Shown here one piece after another: positions 32,276 to 64,000 of a DNA stretch of 64,000 bases (positions are counted from its first letter, which is position 1; each line of letters opens with the position of its first letter). The translations under genes were made by a program, and so were the position numbers. Under the pieces are notes generated by a model that saw nothing but the letters and a program-made list of their open reading frames with translations, was not told the DNA's origin and ran no database searches. This stretch comes from Tetragonia tetragonoides (Eukaryota > Streptophyta > Magnoliopsida > Caryophyllales > Aizoaceae), in the NCBI GenBank assembly GCA_038025085.1, contig CM076140.1, forward strand, positions 19,159,501 to 19,223,500, given 5' to 3'.

Positions 32276-35200
32276 GGTGACGGTTTTGTGCTGGTGGTGG
32301 TGGCAGTGGTGTGGTGGAGATGGCAGTGGTGCGTGGTGATGAAAGGTCGTGGAGAGAGAAAATATGGAGATGGTTTTGTTAGGGCTTGGTGAAAAAGAAA
32401 GAAGGTCGGTTTTGTGTGTTATGGCTTGGTTGATTTTGGTAGTCTGGCGCTTATTTTTTCTGCCTTACCCAGCATTCGCGCTCTCCAAAAAAATAAATAT
32501 GTGATATACTACTGCGGTGTTAACATTAGTCGCGGTAGTTTGTATATACTATTGCGTTCTTTCGTTCAGCCGTAGTAGTTTATATCTCAGTCCGAAAATT
32601 TTATTTACAAAAATGCCACGCGTAGCTAAACTACTTCGGTTATTATGACAACTGCAGTAGATTAGGTGTCGTAGTATCGCGATTCTGTACTAGTGTGATC
32701 CAATTCTACCAACATTTTCCGTAGCCAAACTGCCTGACAAGCTGCTGATGTTGCTGCTATATACTCAGCCTCTGCTGTCGATAAAGCTACAACTGCTTGC
32801 TTCTTCGACGACCATGAAATGACACTATTACCCAGATAAAAAACATATCCAGAAGTGCTTTTGCGTGTATCAAGGTCACCAGCCCAATCACTATCGGTGT
32901 ACCCAATCAACTTGAAAGTATCTAAATTGGTGTAGAAGATCCCATGATCTCGAGTACCACTAATGTAGCGGAGAATCCTCTTTGCCGCTTGTAAGTGTAT
33001 TTGATGTGGTTTCTCCATGAACCGACTAATTAATCCGACCCCATACACAATATCAGGTCTTGTAGAAGTCAAGTATCGAAGACTACCAACAATACTCTTG
33101 AAGTAAGTTGGATTCACCAATTCTCCGCAATCTTCTTTCTTCATTTGGGCTCTTTCTGCTACAGGAGTCCTAATAGGTGTTGCTGCATCCATCTTGAACT
33201 TTTTCAAGATATCAGTGGCATATTTCTTATGCGAAACAAATATACCATCATTAGTCTGCTGCACTTCAATGCCGAGAAAATACGACATCAGTCCCATGTC
33301 GGTCATCTCAAACTCGTTCATCATTGCCTCCTTGAATTCAGCAAACATCGCTTCACTATTTCCAGTGAATATAAGATCATCAACATATAAGCACAATATC
33401 AAAATATCACCATTATCCTTCGACTTGACATACAATGTGTGCTCATGTGGGCATTTTTGAAAACCATCTTGCAACAAATATGTATCTATACGAGAATACC
33501 ATGCACAGGGTGCTTGTTTCAAGCCATATAGGCCTTTCTTTAGGTGATAGACTTTGTTTTCACCCCCTTTCTTCACAGAACCTGGCGGTTGTTCAACATA
33601 AACTTTTTCTTGAAGTACACCACTCAAAAATGCCGATTTCACATCCATTTGATGAATTTTCCACTTATTTTGGGCTGTAAGAGACAAAATCATTCGTACA
33701 GTATCCATTCTAGAAACAGGAGCAAATACCTCAAATAGTCAATTCCTGGCTTTTGCTTATAGCCTTTGACTACCAATCTTGCTTTATGGCGATGAACCTC
33801 GCCATCGGGTTTGTACTTTGTCTTGTACACCCATTTAACTCCAATCGGTTTCTTTTCAACGGGTAAAGAAGTTAACTCCCAAGTCTCATTTTTCTGGATT
33901 GAGTTGATCTCCTCATTCAGAGCCTGAATCCATATTTCATGTGCTGCAGCATCTTCAAATGAAATTGGATCACAATCTGCAATTAAACAAAAGTTTACCA
34001 GAGATTCATCGGTCAGTTCAATATCTTCACCATCGTCATCTCTAGTGATTACAAAATCTCGATATCGTGCTGGCATGACACGATTTCGTTGTGGACGTCC
34101 TGATGGCCGTGCATCTGTCATCACAGATGAACTATCAACAAGTAATGTTGGGTTGCTAGTTGAAGGATGAGTTTGTGACTCATCTGTGGATACTTCGTTA
34201 ATAATGACATTACTATCTGTATCATTATTTTGAACCTACTGCCATTCTTCATCTTCAATAAATCGTACATCCCTACTTATGATCACCTCATCAGTATCTG
34301 GGTTATATAGCTTATAACCCTTTGTCACGTCACTATAGCCGATAAAAATACATTTTCTACTTTTATCATCAAGTTTCTTCCTCTTTTGCTCCGGTATATG
34401 GGCATATGCTATGCACCCAAATACACGTAAATGAGAGACATCTGGCTTGTTCCCACTCCATGCTTCTTCTGGTGTCTTTCCACGAACACTCCTGGTGGGA
34501 CATCTATTCAACAACTAAACTGCACAAGAAACAACCTCTGCGCAGAAAGGTTTCAAACAATGTTTGACTTTCAACATGCTTCTCGCCATCTCAAATATTG
34601 TTCTATTCTTTCTCTCAGCTATGCCGTTCTGTTCCGGAGTATAGCTGGCAGTCAACTCACGTGTAATTCCATCATTCTTGCAATAGTCTTTGAATTCATT
34701 AGACGTAAATTATCCTCCTCTGTCTGATCTCAATGTTTTTAGAGGGAAACCGCTATGTTTTTCAACAAGTACTTTGAACTCCTTGAACTTATTGAATGCT
34801 TCAGATTTTTCTTTTAAAAAATAAACCCATAGTTTTCTAGAAAAATCATCCACAAATAGTAGAAAATATATTTTCCTTCCAATGGATTCTACCTTAACTG
34901 GTCCACATAAATCTGTGTGCACTAATTCCAGTGGTTGCTTCGGTCGTCTCGACCCTCCGACCGGAAACGAGTCTCGGTGATGCTTTCCAAGAATACAACC
35001 TTCACAATGATCGCTATGAGCATCAATGATTGGAAAACTCGTCACCATCTCCTTCTGTGCCAATAACTTCAAGCCTCTGAAATTCAGATGACCAAACCGA
35101 AGATGCCATAGCCAATTACTATCTTTAACCATGGCTTGTAGACTCATCAACACTCTTGCTTTAATCGCCAAAGGAAACATGCGATTCCTTGTCATATTCA

Positions 35201-36509
35201 CCTTTGTGATAACTTTATTATTTTTACCTTTGATCTCACAAATCCCGTTCTTGAACCTTGTGCCCTTTTTCCGAAAGTTTTCCAATGCTTAACAAATTCC
35301 AGAATAATCCTGGCACATAAAATACATCTGCAACAGTAACATTAGTGCAATCTTTTGATTGAATGCTAATGTTACCTTTACCCATGACAAAAATTTTGGA
35401 TCGGTTTCCAAAATTTACTTCTCCTTTCACTGTCTCGTCTAGAAAAGAGAACAACTCCTTAGTTCCAGTCATGTGGTTGCTACACCCTGAATCAAGATAC
35501 CATATTTCATGATTTTGTTCAATCTCTGGACCTTGTTTGCAGGCAAGGACCAAACTATCTTCTACTTCAGTTGCGTTAGCTTGCTCTCCATGTTGCAAAT
35601 TTGGTCGGCATTCTGATGCATAATGTCCGAGTTGTTTACATCTGTAACACTTGATTTTGGATTTGTCACGTCCAAAATTCGATTTCTCCTGAAGAACTCC
35701 CTTCTCCAGTTTTCTCCCTATTGGAAACAAAATAGTTTCCTCTTCCACGACCACGACTGCGGCCACGACCATGACTTTGGCCACTTTGGTATCCACCATG
35801 GTTGGTCACATTCGCTCTGCTTTGCAAAGCATGCTCTGAGCTGGAACTATTACCACGTTGGATCATTCGTTGCTCATGTGAGGATAACGAACCCAACAAT
35901 CTTTCAAATGACATCTTTGATAGATCTTGCGCCTCTTCAGTAGTTGCCACTACATGATCAAAATTTTACATTCAAAGTTCACATAATTTTTTCTACCACC
36001 CTTTGATCGCTGAGTTCTTCTCCATTAATCCGCATCTGGTTGACAATGGCTTGAGCTCTATCAAAGTATGTGGAAATAGATTCTGAGTCATCCATGCGTA
36101 AAGACTCAAAACTACCTCTAAGTCTTTGCAATCGAACTTGTTTGACACGTTCATCATCTTTGTAGGATTTCTCCAGAATCTCCCGCGCTTCGTGTGATGT
36201 TTCAGCCATCGATATCTTTTGAAATATTGATTCTTCCACGGCTTGAAAAAGAGCATATAATGCCCTTTTGATCTTTTTTCCTTGTTTCCACAAGTAAATC
36301 CTTCTCCTCCTTTTTAAGCGACTCAAATGCAGATGAGTCGGTCACATCTTCAAAGCATGTCCCCACGATACTCCATAAATCTTGCGAGCGGAAAAATACT
36401 TTCAATTGAACAGACCAACTATCAAAAATTTTCCCATTCAACTTGGGAAGTTGTAGTTGAAATGTATTGTTTGCAGCCATGATTAAATAAAAAATATTAT
36501 CTAAACACA

Positions 36510-36524
36510 AGGCTCTGATACCAA
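36510..36524 (-). other. Primer-binding site (tRNA-iMet type)
   Basis: Minus strand TTGGTATCAGAGCC, 1-2 nt inside the 5' LTR; standard for plant copia elements. Confidence 0.9.
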
Positions 36525-36812
36525 ATGTAGGAACAAGAATTTGCTAATTCTTGTAAAACTGAATATGTAACAATAAAAGAGGAGAGATAAAAGAAAAGTT
36601 TTATATTCTGCGGAATACTTCTCTATATTTCTTATGATGTTTTATAACATTAAAACTACAAACTATTTATAATCTTTCTAAACCTAAAAAAACAATGGTA
36701 TATAATAAATCACATTTTAACCATCAAACATTTACTGGTTCTCAGAATATTACTAAAATTGCATTAACTAATTATAGATTTCTAAATATCAAGTTTGAAT
36801 TTCAACAAAAAT

Positions 36813-38726
36813 ACGGTAAGACCCACGCTGTATGGGTGTTCTATTCACCCACATAGTGTTGGATCCAGAATTATCCTGTGTCACACTGTCACATCTAGAT
36901 CTGCCTCACCATTTTTCAATAATATTTTTTGGCTCTGTATGAATTATTAGACAAACCAGTCTGAATAGGTCCGGTCCGGGTTCAAACCAGACTTTCCGGT
37001 CCGAGTCAGTCCAAGGACCGGTCGTACTCGATCTGGTCTCCGGTTCAGTTTTTTTGACTTTACGGTCTTCGGTCAGGACCGGTTTGAACCGGTGTACAGC
37101 CCTAGACGGATCTATCAAGCTCCCACTTGAATCACGGATCCGTTCCTTGTCATAAGCTGTAAACACCCGCCAACTTTTCTTTATACCAAGGGATGTGAAA
37201 GCATATGTTACTTAACACGTGGTGATCGATTGAGTCTTATGGAATTTAGTTCACATTTTGCTCATTTTAAATCTGAATTTCACATGATTGACATACATCA
37301 AAAGGATTATTCTAGTATTTTATGCAATGCTTAATTAAAGACGTAGAGTTTTCGTGGCTTTACTCAGGAGAGTAAATACATTATAAATGAGAGTTCAACC
37401 CAAAACCACTTGATAATAGGCAACTCAATTGGTCATAAACAAGCTCAATATCACTAGAATTTATATGAAATACAAACGCATTTCAACCATTATAAATGAA
37501 AATAAGCTATTTAAAAAAAATGTGAGTCAATGATACAACTAATACTAGAGTAAGTTCGCTGAAGACTACACAACTCATTTATGAGATTAGCAACCAAAAA
37601 AACACCTCATATACGAAGGCTATTTATCAACCCCTTGAAAAAGAAAGTTGTATGATTAATAATGAACAACGCAGTCTCTGCTATAAACCAAAGATAAAAT
37701 ATAGTTCATTTCGACAATCTTGCTTCATTGTGCATTGTGGGGACAGCATAAAAGGTTCCGTAATTCACAATGATTGATGGCAGCAGATTTTTGTTCCTTG
37801 CTGTCCATTGTCACAAAGGACGCCAACTTGAGTATTGAGCCGAACGGCATGTGCTTCAAATTTGACAATGAGTCAATGATATGAACAGGATAACAAAGCC
37901 AACTATCAATCAGGAGTTATATCCATTGTGTAGCTCAAGGGATTAGGCTTCAAGTAGAACGGTGGCCAAAATTCGTCTCTGCAACTATTTTGCAGCTGTT
38001 TCCAGTGTTGGCGACATTTGATTTGTAGAAGGCACTTAACTTGAAGGCAAAAGTATGATATTACACAATTTCTGAATTCAATCAGAATGATATGACAATT
38101 CACACAGAAAGGATAAGTAGATACATCTGCAGTTTGAAAACTGCCCACAATTGTGTTGCTTCTTTCCTTTGCCAGACGCCAACCCTAATCATCCTGCGAG
38201 TACTCGGACATGACACCTTACAGATGAAATATGAAAATCCACGCAGAGATTCAACTGCTACATCGAGCAAGTGTATTGGACACACTGAAAAACTGAACAA
38301 CTTCCAACTCCGCTGTCTAAAATAGCATCCACTTGACCATATATCTGGAAACATTTCTAGCTACCAAGTATGACCGCAAATCTCAAGCAAAGTCGGTGCA
38401 TGTATGAACAAAAGAATAAGACCCAAGTTATCATCAACCACCACCTAATTTCAAGATATTGTTTAAGCATGAAAGCTCCATCTTCCAAGTCATACGACAA
38501 ATATGTTGAGTTAAATGATGTACGTGACAAATCTTCTTTTCCATTATGACAGCTGTCACAAAACATAAATTATTTTGTCAGAGGTTTCTTGCAAGCCATG
38601 GTGTGCACTACTTAGCAATCAGACATGCATAATTGTGCAAAAAGCAAACCATTCAGGGGACAAAGAACTTCGATGTTCAAAAAGAAAAAGGAAAAAAAGA
38701 AGACGGGGTCTGAAACACTTACATTC
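36813..38726. other. 3' flank of the GTG gene, with a hAT-MITE-like fragment
   Basis: 36960-37108 is a CGGTCCG-rich block ending TACAGCCCTA, which resembles one end of the hAT MITE found at 53059; its partner end is missing. The rest is AT-rich. The part just below 38727 is likely 3' UTR of the GTG gene, whose end I cannot place. The minus-strand open frames at 37906-38148 and 38100-38354 show no domain. Confidence 0.5.
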
Positions 38727-63594
<24,868 letters not shown>

Positions 63595-63738
63595 TGCGAG
63601 ATGCAAGGGGTTGGGCGGTGGACCGGTGGTTGTGGTGGGTGGTCAGTGGGCTTGCTCGGTGGGTGAGAGAGGAGAGAGGAGAGAGGAGAGAGGGGCTCAG
63701 TGGATCAATGGGTTTTCTTTTTTTTTTTTCGGTCTTTC
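63595..63738. repeat. Dispersed repeat, copy B
   Basis: GAGATGCGAGATGCAAGGGG, the GGTGG-rich block, GTGGTCAGTGGGCTTGC, several GAGAGGA units and GGGGCTCAGTGGATCAATGG. Direct-orientation match to 29151-29276. It lies about 290 bp upstream of the GTG start codon. Confidence 0.92.
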
Positions 63739-64000
63739 TCCGACTAAAAACTATTATACGACCCTGAAGTTTACGTATACGGTGCTTTTAGTCCTTGTAC
63801 TTTATTTTAAATCTTTTAGTCCGTGTATTTTGATTTTGATGCTTTTAGTCCCTATCTTTAACTCTATTAGTATTTCTGTCAAAAAGAACTTTAAGAAATT
63901 TCAATAAGTACATAAAGCAACTGAAAATAAATTTGACATCCAACAAAAAAAAAAAAAAAGCAAATCAGGTTATCAATGAGATTTTACCGCATTACCAACA
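63739..64000. other. Right edge, probable mobile-element end
   Basis: CTTTTAGTCC occurs three times (63785-63855) in a pattern common at the ends of plant Mutator-like or other TIR elements. The partner end would lie outside the window. Confidence 0.35.

Larger units (their letters stand above)
30105..32697. mobile_element. Mobile DNA inserted in the copia RNase H region (composite)
   Basis: Copia coding sequence stops at about 32698 and resumes near 30105, so about 2.6 kb is foreign. The right edge reads, inward, CACTAGTACAGAATCGCGAT followed by subterminal repeats such as CTACTGCGG and CTATTGCG, which suggests a CACTA-type end. The left edge was not found with confidence. A Helitron 3' end on the minus strand (31280) and a G-rich minisatellite (32141-32275) lie inside, so the insertion is layered. 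No transposase frame is recognisable. Confidence 0.65.
29832..36480 (-). pseudogene. Copia gag-pol pseudogene
   Basis: Read on the minus strand from ATG near 36480 (MAANNTFQLQLPKLNG). Gag runs to about 35700 with a frameshift near 36270. Then the CCHC knuckle CYRCKQLGHYASEC (35650-35600), the protease motif WYLDSGCSNHMTG (about 35500), the integrase H-H-C-C region (WHLRFGHLN..CEGCILGKHH) ending near 34236, a reverse transcriptase with GLKQAPCAWY and YVDD (LCLYVDDL near 33390), and an RNase H with GYTDSDWAGD and STAEAEY. The RNase H breaks off near 32700 and its last part (SIYCDNQSDMALANP to VADVLTKPLK) resumes at 30100-29832, on the far side of an insertion. Stops or frame changes lie near 36270, 35970, 35690, 35250, 34710, 34500, 34230 and 33700. 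Confidence 0.92.
29478..36807 (-). mobile_element. Ty1/copia LTR retrotransposon, degenerate and interrupted
   Basis: LTRs at 29478-29810 (3' LTR) and 36526-36807 (5' LTR), both TGTAGGAACAAG...TTTCAACA, with TSD AAAAT on each side (29473-29477 and 36808-36812). The primer-binding site TTGGTATCAGAGCC (initiator-tRNA-Met type) follows the 5' LTR, and a G-rich polypurine tract precedes the 3' LTR. The domain order gag, protease, integrase, reverse transcriptase, RNase H is that of copia. About 2.6 kb of other mobile DNA splits the RNase H. Without it the element is near 4.7 kb, normal for the group. Several stops and frameshifts show a dead copy. Confidence 0.95.

Noticed and set aside
33145..35943. 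Plus-strand frames across the copia element
   Set aside because: They are antisense shadows of the copia gag-pol pseudogene.
37906..38354. Minus-strand frames downstream of the GTG stop codon as a separate gene
   Set aside because: No domain, no good splice model; more likely 3' UTR or intergenic DNA.

Overview
This window is nuclear DNA of a flowering plant, most likely a eudicot. It is AT-rich, its introns follow the GT..AG rule, and it carries typical plant transposons: Ty1/copia, L1-type LINEs with an RNase H, RTE, hAT, Mutator-like, Harbinger/Tourist, Stowaway and a Helitron that encodes an RPA-like protein. The species cannot be told from the sequence.

Layout. From about 1.7 to 11.94 kb lies a large decayed Helitron: a Rep/helicase pseudogene, an RPA70-like pseudogene, a third unrecognised reading frame and an intact 3' hairpin ending CTAG next to a 158-bp TA microsatellite. 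From 12.1 to 16.6 kb are four sets of imperfect tandem duplications and small microsatellites. From 16.9 to 18.5 kb are a small GRF-type zinc-finger gene on the minus strand, a Stowaway MITE and a plus-strand coding exon of unknown function. From 19.0 to 21.5 kb one Mutator-like element sits inside another, each with long TIRs and a near-perfect 8-9 bp target duplication. From 23.5 to 28.4 kb come a Tourist MITE, an internally deleted LINE with an 18-bp target duplication, and a hAT deletion derivative. From 29.5 to 36.8 kb is a broken copia retrotransposon on the minus strand, with LTRs, PBS, polypurine tract and an AAAAT target duplication. Its RNase H region is split by about 2.6 kb of other mobile DNA.

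The main host gene is on the minus strand from 63302 down to 38727. It is a complete 13-exon GTG/GPHR (COLD1-type) multi-spanning membrane protein gene. I placed all splice sites by hand; the exons total 1404 nt and give 467 residues plus a stop, with no lesion. Only about 6 % of its 24.6-kb span is coding. The 23.2 kb of introns hold at least ten LINE fragments, a nearly intact RTE reverse transcriptase, a Harbinger element with a nested MITE, Stowaway and hAT MITEs, a hAT transposase fragment and several local duplications.

No CRISPR, operon or bacterial feature is present, and I recognised no tRNA or rRNA gene. The points most worth a second look are the intact gene in transposon-filled introns, the three-gene Helitron, the template-switch scar in one copia LTR, the nested Mutator-like elements, and the pair of 130-bp repeats at 29.2 and 63.6 kb on either side of the copia element and the GTG gene.
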